Source: Nocardiopsis metallicus | GTDB taxonomy: Bacteria; Actinomycetota; Actinomycetes; Streptosporangiales; Streptosporangiaceae | Assembly: GCF_014201115.1 (NCBI RefSeq) | Contig: NZ_JACHDO010000001.1 | Span: 2,294,001-2,358,000, forward strand | Direction: 5' to 3' | Length of the DNA: 64,000 nucleotides | Shown: positions 17,208 to 25,179 of the stretch, in pieces | How the letters are laid out: every line of letters starts with the position of its first letter | How positions within the stretch are numbered: position 1 is the stretch's first letter | Notes under the pieces: model-generated | Database searches by the model: none | The model's input: only the letters and a program-made list of their open reading frames with translations | Told to the model about the DNA's origin: nothing | Program-made: the position numbers and the translations under genes

Positions 17208-17426
17208 CTATTCGGACTGTTCGGAGCGGTCGCGGGTGGTCTCGCCTCTGAGGTCGGTCAGGCGGCGCAGGTGGGAGAAGGTGAGTCTGAGCCGTGCGTG
17301 GTCGGTGCGGGCGAAGGGCTGCGTGGCCGGGTTCTTCGCGGTGCCCGCGGGCCGCGCTGGTCCGGTCGCCGAACCGCTGGCGGAGGCGGGGCTCTGCTCG
17401 AAAGCCTCGGAAGCGGGTGCCATCAT
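17208..17426 (-). CDS. Small hypothetical protein (72 aa)
   Basis: A short frame with a very good ribosome site, AAGGAG, 8 nt before ATG 17426. The product is Ala/Ser/Pro-rich at first (residues 1-38), then basic with many Arg (FARTDHARLRLTFSHLRRL). There is no signal peptide or membrane segment. I do not recognise it. It lies between the decayed MerR remnant and the lipoprotein gene, so it could be the truncated front of a lost gene. Support is essentially the ribosome site. Confidence 0.35.
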   Translation of the reverse strand: MMAPASEAFEQSPASASGSATGPARPAGTAKNPATQPFARTDHARLRLTFSHLRRLTDLRGETTRDRSEQSE

Positions 17427-17584
17427 GTCCGGATCTCCTTGTCTACGAGGGGGCTCGGCGTCCGCCCTCAGGGGCGGGACCAGGCCTTTCAGCTGGGATA
17501 CGGGCCCGTGCCCGGGGCATGACGCGGGATCCGACCACAATCTTTGGAATGCTCAGATTCGTACCTCCTGAGAGTGGATCCGCC

Positions 17585-18502
17585 CTACTTCACGGGGAAG
17601 TCCAGGTCGACCAGGGCGAAGCACTCCTCGAGGCAGCCGGTCACGGACAGGTCCCCACCGATCTCGGGGCCGGTGAAGAACAGTGCGGTCTGGGTGGCGG
17701 CTCCGGCGTCCAGGTCGTACTCCCCCACAGCCTCCTCGGCCCGGTACTCACGGCCGTCCGGGGCGGTGTAGGTGGCGCCGAACAGGTCGAGGTCGACGCT
17801 GTCGACCGTGGTGAACTCGGCGGTGACGACCAGGACGTCGTCGGTGACGCCCTGGTAGGCAGTGAGCAGGTGGACGTCCACGCCCTCGGAGCTGGCCGCG
17901 ACCCCGCTTCCGGAGACCAGGCGTTTGCCCGGGTCCGCGCCGTTGACCAGGAAGCCGGTGATCAGGCCGTCCTCGGCGGTGAAACGGGTGAAGTCGGCGC
18001 AGGCCGGTCCTTCGGCTTCCTCCTGGCAGAGTTCGAAGCCCTCTTCGGTGGGGGTCAGTGAGGAGCCGGGGTAGGTGTGCCCGGCGCTGTCCCAGGCACT
18101 GAACACCTGGACGAAGTGGCGCAGGTAGGTGTGGGCGGTGGAGTCCTCGGCGGTCAGGCTCAGCCCTTCGCGCATCCGCTCGGGGTCGTCGGCGGCGGCG
18201 AGGGCGGCCATGTACTCGGCTGCCTCGCCGGGCACCTCCTCTTCGGCGGCGGGCTCCGGTGCTTCGGGTTCCTCGGGTGGGCCGGTCGGTTCCGGTTCCG
18301 TTGGGGGCGAGGCCGGGTCCGGGGCCGGGCTGCTGACGGGTTCCTCCGCGCCGGGGACGGGGCTCTCCTCGGCCTGGTCCTGCCGCTCGGAGGAGGTCTG
18401 CTGGTCGTCGGCGGTCGGCAGGATCTCGCCCGGCTCGGGCAGGCCGCAGGCGCTCACGAGGAACAACAGGACGGCGGCGGCGATCGCGGTCGGTTTCGAC
18501 AT
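17585..18502 (-). CDS. Putative lipoprotein with acidic linker, paralogue of the 4.1-4.9 kb lipoprotein
   Basis: A 305-residue lipoprotein, signal SKPTAIAAAVLLFLVSAC with lipobox VSAC near residue 18. A long Glu/Pro/Ala-rich linker (about 28-95) resembles cell-wall spacers. The C-terminal domain has cysteine pairs (LCQEEAEGPAC and CLEEC), FLVNGAD and TYTAPDGREY, in the same order as in the lipoprotein at 4139-4942. The function of this family is unknown. I chose the ATG at 18502, preceded by GAGGGGG, over a slightly earlier one at 18523. It is transcribed alone. Confidence 0.7.
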   Translation of the reverse strand: MSKPTAIAAAVLLFLVSACGLPEPGEILPTADDQQTSSERQDQAEESPVPGAEEPVSSPAPDPASPPTEPEPTGPPEEPEAPEPAAEEEVPGEAAEYMAALAAADDPERMREGLSLTAEDSTAHTYLRHFVQVFSAWDSAGHTYPGSSLTPTEEGFELCQEEAEGPACADFTRFTAEDGLITGFLVNGADPGKRLVSGSGVAASSEGVDVHLLTAYQGVTDDVLVVTAEFTTVDSVDLDLFGATYTAPDGREYRAEEAVGEYDLDAGAATQTALFFTGPEIGGDLSVTGCLEECFALVDLDFPVK

Positions 18503-18633
18503 GCCCCCACACCCCCTCGACACGACACCCAGGCTGTCGATTTTAGGGTGGAATTGGGCGGATAATCCTATTTCAGATGGTTTTGAACATTTCCTTGGGC
18601 CCCCTTGTCACCACATGACCCGCACACAGTCCG

Positions 18634-18669
18634 GGGCCGCTTCCGAAACCGGGGTTTCGGAAGCGGCCC
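18634..18669 (-). terminator. Hairpin terminator at the end of the conservon/P450 operon
   Basis: A perfect 17-bp stem (18634-18650 with 18653-18669) with a 2-nt separation, 14 nt after the last P450 stop. It marks the end of a minus-strand operon that starts near 29.1 kb. Confidence 0.85.
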
Positions 18670-18682
18670 GGAAGTTCCACGG

Positions 18683-19933
18683 CTAGTTCTGCGGGAGCAG
18701 GGTGACCGGGAAGTCCTTGAGGCTGTTGACCAGGAGCGAGGGGTTGAGCTCCAGGTCCCCGTCGTCGACCGCCAGGGTCATGTCCGGGAAGCGTTCGAAG
18801 AGCATCGGCAGGATGACGCCCGCCTCCAGTCGGGACAGGGGCGCGCCCGGGCACACGTGCGGACCGTAGCCGAAGGAGATGTGGCGGCCCTTGGTCCGCG
18901 TCGGGTCGAAGACGTGCACGTCCTCGCCGTACTGGTCCCGGTCCAGGGTCGCCGCGGCGTAGTGGGTCATGAGTGCCTCTCCCTTGCGGAGGGTCGTCCC
19001 GCCGATCTCGATGTCCTCGGTGGCGAAGCGGAACAGCATCGAGATGTTGGGCGGGTCGTAGCGCAGGGTCTCCTCGACCACCGCGTCCCAGCCGATCTCG
19101 CCCCTCTTGACCCCATCGAGCACCTCGGGGTGCTTGAGCAGGGCGCGCACCGCGCTGTTGAGCAGGTTCACGGTGGTCTCGTGCCCGGCCACGATGACGC
19201 TCAGGAGAATCCTCTGGACCTCGCCGTCGGTGAGGCGGTCACCGTCCGGCCCCTCACCGAACAGGTCGGTGGTCATGTCATCGCCCGGTGCGGCCTTCTT
19301 GGCGGCGACCACGTCGGCGAAGAAGCCCTGGAGGGCCCCGTAGGTCTCACCGAATTGCTGCGCGGTGTTGGTGGAGTCGAAGAGCGCGGTGCACAAATCG
19401 CCGAGGTAGGGGAAATGGCTCGGGTCGACCCCGTAGAGTTCGCCGACGACCCCGATCGGGATGGGGAAGGTGAACTCCGCCTTCAAGTCGAGGGGCTGGT
19501 CGGCCTTGGCCTCCAGGCGGTCGAGCGCCTCGGCGGTGAGCTCCTCGACTCTCGGGCGCAGCCGTTCCACCCGGCGCGCCGAGAACGGCTTGGCGATATG
19601 GTCGCGCAGCCTCTTGTGCGGTGCGCCGTCCAGGCCGAGCATGTCGTCGGTGCCCATGGGGATGGTCAGTAGCATCGGCCAGCCCTCCGGGATCCGCCCG
19701 GCCTGGAAGTCGGCCCAGTGTGCGGCGTCCTTGACCAGGCGGGGGTCGTTGAGGCTGGCCCGGGTGACGTCGTGGTGGGTGGTGGCCCAGGCCCTCACCC
19801 CTCCGGGCAGTTCGACCCGGGCGACGGGTCCGGCCCGGTAGAGGCGTTCGCGCTCGGCGGGCAGGTCATCGATCACGGGGTGGATGACCGTGACGTCGTC
19901 GGGGTTGTCGGCGTGCGTGACGGGGCAGGGCAT
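18683..19933 (-). CDS. Cytochrome P450, CYP154-like (third pair, distal gene)
   Basis: A 416-residue soluble bacterial P450 with all canonical motifs. The I-helix is VAGHETTVN, the K-helix VVEETLRYDPP has an intact ExxR, and the heme loop is FGYGPHVCPG with the thiolate Cys near residue 360. The N-terminus MPCPVTHADN is shared by its two paralogues in the operon. In Streptomyces, CYP154 members pair with CYP157 members behind conservons; some CYP154 enzymes hydroxylate steroids or flavonoids, but the substrate here is unknown. The start overlaps the preceding P450 stop (TGATG). No ferredoxin gene is adjacent. Confidence 0.9.
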   Translation of the reverse strand: MPCPVTHADNPDDVTVIHPVIDDLPAERERLYRAGPVARVELPGGVRAWATTHHDVTRASLNDPRLVKDAAHWADFQAGRIPEGWPMLLTIPMGTDDMLGLDGAPHKRLRDHIAKPFSARRVERLRPRVEELTAEALDRLEAKADQPLDLKAEFTFPIPIGVVGELYGVDPSHFPYLGDLCTALFDSTNTAQQFGETYGALQGFFADVVAAKKAAPGDDMTTDLFGEGPDGDRLTDGEVQRILLSVIVAGHETTVNLLNSAVRALLKHPEVLDGVKRGEIGWDAVVEETLRYDPPNISMLFRFATEDIEIGGTTLRKGEALMTHYAAATLDRDQYGEDVHVFDPTRTKGRHISFGYGPHVCPGAPLSRLEAGVILPMLFERFPDMTLAVDDGDLELNPSLLVNSLKDFPVTLLPQN

Positions 19934-21153
19934 CAGAGCGCTCCTGGGGGGAGGGTGGGGGTGAAGGTGACCGGTAGGGAGGCGACGCCCCGGACCCACG
20001 GGGAGGGGCGCCAGCGCAGATCCTGCGCCGGGATGGCCAGTTCGACGTCGGGGAGCCGGTCCAGCAGGACCTCGATCCCCGTGGTGGCGATGGTCTCCCC
20101 GATGTCCTGGGCCGGGTAGGGGCACCGGTGCTCGCCGTGGGAGAAGGAAAGGTGGGCCTTGTTTCCGCGTTCGCCGGTGGTACTGCCGTCCGGGCGCATC
20201 CGCGGGTCGCGGTTGCCGGCTGCCAGGCTCAGGAGCACCAGGTCGCCCTTGCGCAGGAGCTGACCGCCCAGCTCAACGTCGTGCACGGCGTACCGGCCCG
20301 CGTGGATCTGGCAGGGGCTGTCCTCCCAGAGGACCTGGGACAGCGCCTCTCCGGCACTGCTGCGGGCCCCGGTCATGGAAGCGGAGAAGCGGCTGTCGGT
20401 GAGCATCAGCCGAAGCGCGTTGCCGATCCAGTCGGCGGTGGTCTGCTGACCGGCGGCGATGATGGCCAGCAGGTCGACGACGAGCTCCTCGTCGCTGTAC
20501 CCGGCCGGGTGCGCGAGCATCCGGGACACCACGTCCGCCCCGGGTTTGGCCCGGCGCTCCAGCGCCAGCCCGTGCAGAGCCGCGCTCAGGTCCGTGTAGG
20601 CCTGCTGGGAGTCGGCCCCGGCGTCGAGCATGGCGGTGATCATGGCGGTGAACTCGTCGCCCCGGTCGTCATCGTCCACACCACACGTCCAGCACAGGAC
20701 CAGGGCCGGGAGCCGGTGGGCGTACATCGGTCTCAGGTCCGCCCGGCCCGAGGCGCAGAAGGAGTCGATCAGCCGGTCCGCGATCCGGGTGATCACCCGG
20801 CGCAGCTCGTAGGGTTCCACCCCGTTCAGGGCGTCGTCGACCACCCGGGCGTGCCGCCGGTGCTGCTCCCCCTCCGCCTGCTGGATGTTGGGGACCGGAA
20901 AGACCAGGGGCATGAGCGGCCAGTCCTGAGGCACCGCCTCCCAGCCGTTCCACCTCCGGGAGTCGTTGCCGAAGGTCTCCGGAGCGCTCAGTACGCGGTG
21001 GAGCTCCCGGTAGCCCAGCACCAGCCAGGCGGGGACGTCTCCGTCCAGGAACACGCGCACGACCGGGCCATGGGCCGAGCGCATGCTCTCGAAGAGTCCG
21101 GCGGGGTCGGACTGGAAGTCCGGACCGTACAGCCGGACCGGTTCGTTGGGCAT
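19933..21153 (-). CDS. Cytochrome P450, CYP157-like with lost ExxR (third pair, proximal gene)
   Basis: A 406-residue P450 that begins MPNEPVRLYGPDF. It keeps the heme thiolate in FSHGEHRCP (Cys near residue 345). The K-helix is LSQVLWEDSP, so both Glu and Arg of ExxR are replaced (QVLW). The I-helix reads AAGQQTTADW, with the acid replaced by Gln. The CYP157 family of Streptomyces is the known case of P450s without ExxR, and it sits next to CYP154 in conservon loci, which fits here. Heme binding is likely; catalysis is uncertain. It overlaps the CYP154-like gene. Confidence 0.88.
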   Translation of the reverse strand: MPNEPVRLYGPDFQSDPAGLFESMRSAHGPVVRVFLDGDVPAWLVLGYRELHRVLSAPETFGNDSRRWNGWEAVPQDWPLMPLVFPVPNIQQAEGEQHRRHARVVDDALNGVEPYELRRVITRIADRLIDSFCASGRADLRPMYAHRLPALVLCWTCGVDDDDRGDEFTAMITAMLDAGADSQQAYTDLSAALHGLALERRAKPGADVVSRMLAHPAGYSDEELVVDLLAIIAAGQQTTADWIGNALRLMLTDSRFSASMTGARSSAGEALSQVLWEDSPCQIHAGRYAVHDVELGGQLLRKGDLVLLSLAAGNRDPRMRPDGSTTGERGNKAHLSFSHGEHRCPYPAQDIGETIATTGIEVLLDRLPDVELAIPAQDLRWRPSPWVRGVASLPVTFTPTLPPGAL

Positions 21154-21236
21154 CGGTGGCTTCTCCGTCAACTGGGGGCCAGGGCTTTGGACGGTCGCTC
21201 GGAGCACGCCCCGGGGCGGCCGCGGCCGGTGGATGT

Positions 21237-22487
21237 CTACGGGCGCAGGAGGACCGGGAACTCCTTGAGGCTGTTGACGATGAGCGCCGCCTCGTTCTCC
21301 AGTTCCCGGTCCGGGACGGCCAGTCGCAGGTCGGGGAAGCGGGCGAAGAGCTTGCGGAGCACGATGCCCGCCTCCAGGCGTGCCAGCGGAGCCCCCGGGC
21401 ACATGTGCGGGCCGTAGCCGAAGCTGATGTGACGGCCCTTGGTACGGCTCGGGTCGAAGACGTGCACGTCCTCGCCGTACTCCTCGCGGTCCTTGGTGAT
21501 GGCGCCGTAGTGCGTGACCAGGGCGTCGCCCTTGCTGATGGTCACCTCGCCCATGGGCACGTCCTCGGTGGCGAACCGGAAGAGGATCGCGTTGTTGGGC
21601 GGGTTGTAGCGGAGGGTCTCCTCGATCACCTGCTCCCAGGTGAGCTCGCCCGCGCGGAGCCGGGCGTGCTCCTCAGGGTGGTTGAGCAGGGCCCGGACAA
21701 CGTTGTTGATGAGGTTGACCGTGGTCTCGTGCCCGGCGGCCACCACCATCAGCAGGGTCACGATGACCTCCCCCTCGGTGAGCGGCTCCTCGCCCTCCCC
21801 CGTGGACCTGAGCAGGTCGGTGGTGAAGTCGTCGTGCGCGTCCAGATCGGCCTTCTTGCGCGCGACCAGCTCGGTGAAGTACTGGTAGATCTGCGCGTAG
21901 AGGTCGAGGTGCTCCCCCGGGTCGGTGTCGACGAAGAACAACGGGGCGTACAGGTCGCCGAGCTTGTCGTACTCCTCCTCCGGCACCCCGTAGAGCTCGC
22001 CGATGACGGTGATCGGCACCCGGAAGGAGAACTCCTTCTTCAGGTCCAGGGGCTCGTGTGCGCGCTTGTCGAGGGCGTCCAGGTACTCGTCGGTGATCCG
22101 CTCGATGTGCGGGCGCAGCCGCTCCACCCGGCGGGCCGAGAAGGGGTGGGCGGTGAGTCGGCGCATCCGCCGGTGCGGGGCGCCGTCCAGGCCGAGCATG
22201 TTGATGCCGTCGAAGGTGAGCACACCCATGTACGGCCAGTCCTGGGAGACCTTCCCGTTCTGGAAGTCGGCCCATTGGTGGGGGTCCTTGACGAAGCGCG
22301 GGTCGTTGAGGGTGGCCTTGGCCGCGGCGTGGTGGGTGGTGGCCCAGGCCCGCACTCCGCCCGGCAGCTCGACCGGGGTGACCGGGCCCTGCTGATAGAG
22401 CTCCTCGCGGTGGGCCTGGAGGTCGTCCGGGTAGGGGTCGAGGAAGGGGACTTCGGCGTCGTTGGCTCCGGTCACGGGGCAGGGCAT
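21237..22487 (-). CDS. Cytochrome P450, CYP154-like (second pair)
   Basis: A 416-residue canonical P450. The I-helix is AAGHETTVN, the K-helix VIEETLRYNPP, and the heme loop FGYGPHMCPG. It is clearly the closest relative of the CYP154-like genes at 18683 and 23830: KGRHISFGYGPH and LPGGVRAWATTHH are shared with the gene at 18683. It lies 83 nt before the third pair and overlaps the upstream CYP157-like stop by TGATG. The substrate is unknown; it probably acts on the same class of molecule as its paralogues or on a series of related ones. Confidence 0.9.
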   Translation of the reverse strand: MPCPVTGANDAEVPFLDPYPDDLQAHREELYQQGPVTPVELPGGVRAWATTHHAAAKATLNDPRFVKDPHQWADFQNGKVSQDWPYMGVLTFDGINMLGLDGAPHRRMRRLTAHPFSARRVERLRPHIERITDEYLDALDKRAHEPLDLKKEFSFRVPITVIGELYGVPEEEYDKLGDLYAPLFFVDTDPGEHLDLYAQIYQYFTELVARKKADLDAHDDFTTDLLRSTGEGEEPLTEGEVIVTLLMVVAAGHETTVNLINNVVRALLNHPEEHARLRAGELTWEQVIEETLRYNPPNNAILFRFATEDVPMGEVTISKGDALVTHYGAITKDREEYGEDVHVFDPSRTKGRHISFGYGPHMCPGAPLARLEAGIVLRKLFARFPDLRLAVPDRELENEAALIVNSLKEFPVLLRP

Positions 22488-23704
22488 CAGAACTCTCCGA
22501 GAAGCGTCGCTGGGGAAAAGGTGACGGGCAGGCAGACGACTCCCCGCGCCCAGGGGGACGGGCGCCAGCGCAGGTCCTCCGGGGGAATCGCCAGTTCGAG
22601 GTCGGGCAACCGGTCGAGCAGGACCTCGATGCCGGTGGTCGCGATGAGTTCGGCGATGCCCTGGGCCGCGTGCGGGCAGGCGTGTTTTCCGTGGGAGAAG
22701 GACATGTGGGCGTGGTTGGCGCCCACCTGGCCGGGTCCGGCACCCCGGACCCGGGGGTCGTGGTTGGCGGCGCCGTAGGCGAGCATCACCAGGTCGCCCT
22801 TGCAGATGATTTTTCCGGCCAGTTCCAGGTCCAGGGCGGCGAAGCGGCCCGCGTTGACCTGGGACGGCGAGTCCTCCCAGAGCACCTCGGTGAGGGCGTC
22901 GCGCACACTGCTGCGGGCGCCGGACATCGAGGCGGAGAAGCGCTCGTCGGTCAGCGTCAACCGCAGCGCGTTCCCGAGCCATTCGGTGGTGGGCTGGTCA
23001 CCGCCGCCCAGGATCGCGATGAGCTCGGCTGTGAGCTGTTCGTCGGTGTATCCGATCGGGTCGCTCACCAGCCGGGAGATCACGTCCGCTCCGGGTCGGG
23101 AGCGGCGTTCGGTGATCGCGGCACCGAAACGGCTGACGAGCTCGGTGTAGGCCTCGAACACCCCCGCGCCGGAGGAGTCGAAGAGTACGCTCATCGCCTT
23201 GGCAAGGACGTCGATCTCCTCGTCGTCGAAGCCGTAGAGCCAGCCCAGGACCAGGCTGGGCAGCGGGTCGGCGTACTGGGTGCGCAGTTCGGCCCGGCCG
23301 TCGCCGCAGAACGCGTCGACGAGCCGGTCCGCGAACCGGGCGGTCACTCGCCTGAGCTCGTGCGGGTCGACGGCGTCGAGCGCGTCGTTGACCGCCTTGG
23401 AGCGGCGCCGGTGGTCCTCCCCCTCGGCGAAGAGGATGTTGGGCAGCGGAGCCAGGACCGTCTGCAGCGGTGATTCCGGTGGTAGACAGTCCCAGCCGTT
23501 CCACCGCGAGGAGCTGCGCGCGAACAGCTCCGGCGAGCTGAGCACGTAGTGCAGCTCTGTGTAGCCGATCACCAGCCAGGCGGCGATGTCCCCCTCCAAC
23601 AGGATCGGGACGACCGGGCCGTGCTCGGCGCGCATCCGCTCGTGGAAACCGCCGCGGTCGGTGCTGAACCGCGGATCGTGCAACCGGACCGGTTCGTTGG
23701 GCAT
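22487..23704 (-). CDS. Cytochrome P450, CYP157-like with ExxW (second pair)
   Basis: A 405-residue paralogue of the genes at 19933 and 25180, starting MPNEPVRLHDPRF. The heme loop is FSHGKHACP. The K-helix TEVLWEDSPSQ keeps Glu but has Trp for the Arg of ExxR. The I-helix GGGDQPTTEW lacks the AGxET pattern. GAEDHRRR-like text appears as EGEDHRRRSKAVNDAL near residue 85, as in the paralogues. It matches the CYP157 pattern. Coupled to the downstream CYP154-like gene. Confidence 0.88.
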   Translation of the reverse strand: MPNEPVRLHDPRFSTDRGGFHERMRAEHGPVVPILLEGDIAAWLVIGYTELHYVLSSPELFARSSSRWNGWDCLPPESPLQTVLAPLPNILFAEGEDHRRRSKAVNDALDAVDPHELRRVTARFADRLVDAFCGDGRAELRTQYADPLPSLVLGWLYGFDDEEIDVLAKAMSVLFDSSGAGVFEAYTELVSRFGAAITERRSRPGADVISRLVSDPIGYTDEQLTAELIAILGGGDQPTTEWLGNALRLTLTDERFSASMSGARSSVRDALTEVLWEDSPSQVNAGRFAALDLELAGKIICKGDLVMLAYGAANHDPRVRGAGPGQVGANHAHMSFSHGKHACPHAAQGIAELIATTGIEVLLDRLPDLELAIPPEDLRWRPSPWARGVVCLPVTFSPATLLGEF

Positions 23705-23829
23705 GAGTAGCTTCTCCGTCGCCTGGGGGTCGGGTCAGGTGAGGGCCCCGCTCGTTTCGACGAGTCGGGGCCCGGTCAGCAGATGCCGGGGATGCGGGGC
23801 CCGGCGTCTCCAGGGGTGTCCGGCGACGC

Positions 23830-25074
23830 CTACGGGCGCAGGAGGACCGGCAGATCCTTGAGGCTGTTGACCACGATGGAGGGGTGGTTCTCCAACTCGT
23901 CGTCCGGAACGGCCAGCTTCAGGTCCGGGAAGCGCTCGAACAGCAGGGGCAGGGCGATCTGTCCCTCCATGCGGGCCAGGTGGGAGCCGGGGCACACGTG
24001 CGGGCCGTAGCCGAAGGAGATGTGGCGTCCCTTCTGACGGGTGAGGTCGAAGGTGTCCGGGTGCGGCTCCTCGCCGTGTTCGTCGCGGTCGCGGCTGATC
24101 GCGCCGTAGGAGGTCATCAGCGCCTCACCCTTGCGGATGGTCTGCCCGCCGACCTCGATGTCCTCGGTGGCGAAGCGGAAGACCATGTTGGAGGTGGGCG
24201 GGTCGAAGCGCAGGGTCTCCTCGACCACGACGTCCCAACCGACCTTGCCCTGCTTGACCAGGTCGAACTGCTCGGGGTGGGCCAGCAGGGCACGCACCGC
24301 GTTGCACAGCAGGTTGACGGTGGTCTCGTGCCCGGCGGCCACGACGACCTGGAGGGTGCCACGCACCTCGAGGTCGGTGAGGGCGTCCCCGTCCTCCCCG
24401 GCGTTGAGGAGCTCGGTGGTCAGGTCATCGCCCGGGTTGGCGCGCTTGGCCGCGATCATGTCCTCGTAGTAGCGCTCCAGGACCGCGTACGTCTCCATGA
24501 ACTCCTCGGGCGAGGTGACCGCGCTGAAGAACTTCACGTACATGTCGCGCAGGTAGCCGTGTTCGGCCTCGTCCACGCCGTAGAGCTCACCGATCACGCT
24601 CATCGGCAGCTTGAAGGCGAACTCGCCCTTGAGGTCCAGGGGCTCGCCGGCCTTGGGCTCCAGGGAGTCCAGGAGGTCGTTGGTGAGGTCGTGGATACGC
24701 GGCCGCAGGCGCTCGACGCTGCGCGCGGAGAAGGCCTTGGCGGTGAGCAGGCGCAGGCGCTTGTGCTCGGCGCCGTCGGTGCCCAGGAGGTTGGTGGGGG
24801 TGGGCGGGATGGTGCTGAGCAGCGGCCAGCCCTCAGGGATGCGCCCCTGCTGGAGGTCGTCCCAGTGAGCGACGTCCTTGACCAGGCGGGGGTCGGTGAG
24901 GGTGGCGCGGGCGACCTCGTGGCGGGTGGCGGCCCAGGCGGTCACGCCGCCGGGGAGTTCGACGCGGGTGATCGGGCCGGCCGCGTACAGGGCCTCGCGT
25001 TCGGCGCGCAGGTTCTTGACGTAGGGGTCCAGAGTGACGGTTCCGCCGGAACCGTGCTCAACGGGGCAGGGCAT
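23830..25074 (-). CDS. Cytochrome P450, CYP154-like (first pair)
   Basis: A 414-residue canonical P450 starting MPCPVEHGSG. The I-helix is AAGHETTVN, the K-helix VVEETLRFDPP, and the heme loop FGYGPHVCPG. It is separated from its CYP157-like partner by 105 nt, unlike the two other pairs, whose genes overlap. The 125-nt space to the next pair (23705-23829) holds no gene or obvious terminator, so transcription probably continues. Substrate is unknown. Confidence 0.9.
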   Translation of the reverse strand: MPCPVEHGSGGTVTLDPYVKNLRAEREALYAAGPITRVELPGGVTAWAATRHEVARATLTDPRLVKDVAHWDDLQQGRIPEGWPLLSTIPPTPTNLLGTDGAEHKRLRLLTAKAFSARSVERLRPRIHDLTNDLLDSLEPKAGEPLDLKGEFAFKLPMSVIGELYGVDEAEHGYLRDMYVKFFSAVTSPEEFMETYAVLERYYEDMIAAKRANPGDDLTTELLNAGEDGDALTDLEVRGTLQVVVAAGHETTVNLLCNAVRALLAHPEQFDLVKQGKVGWDVVVEETLRFDPPTSNMVFRFATEDIEVGGQTIRKGEALMTSYGAISRDRDEHGEEPHPDTFDLTRQKGRHISFGYGPHVCPGSHLARMEGQIALPLLFERFPDLKLAVPDDELENHPSIVVNSLKDLPVLLRP

Positions 25075-25179
25075 CAGTGAACTCCTCGGGGGTCGGGATA
25101 GAGATGCGGGGTGCGGGGATGCGGGGGAGGCCGGAGGGGACGGCCACCGGTGTCCGGTCCGGTGCGCCCGGTCTGGTGA

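Noticed and set aside
20128..25080. Large plus-strand open frames across the P450 genes
   Set aside because: All six P450s have heme loops and known N-termini on the minus strand; the plus-strand frames are antisense shadows.
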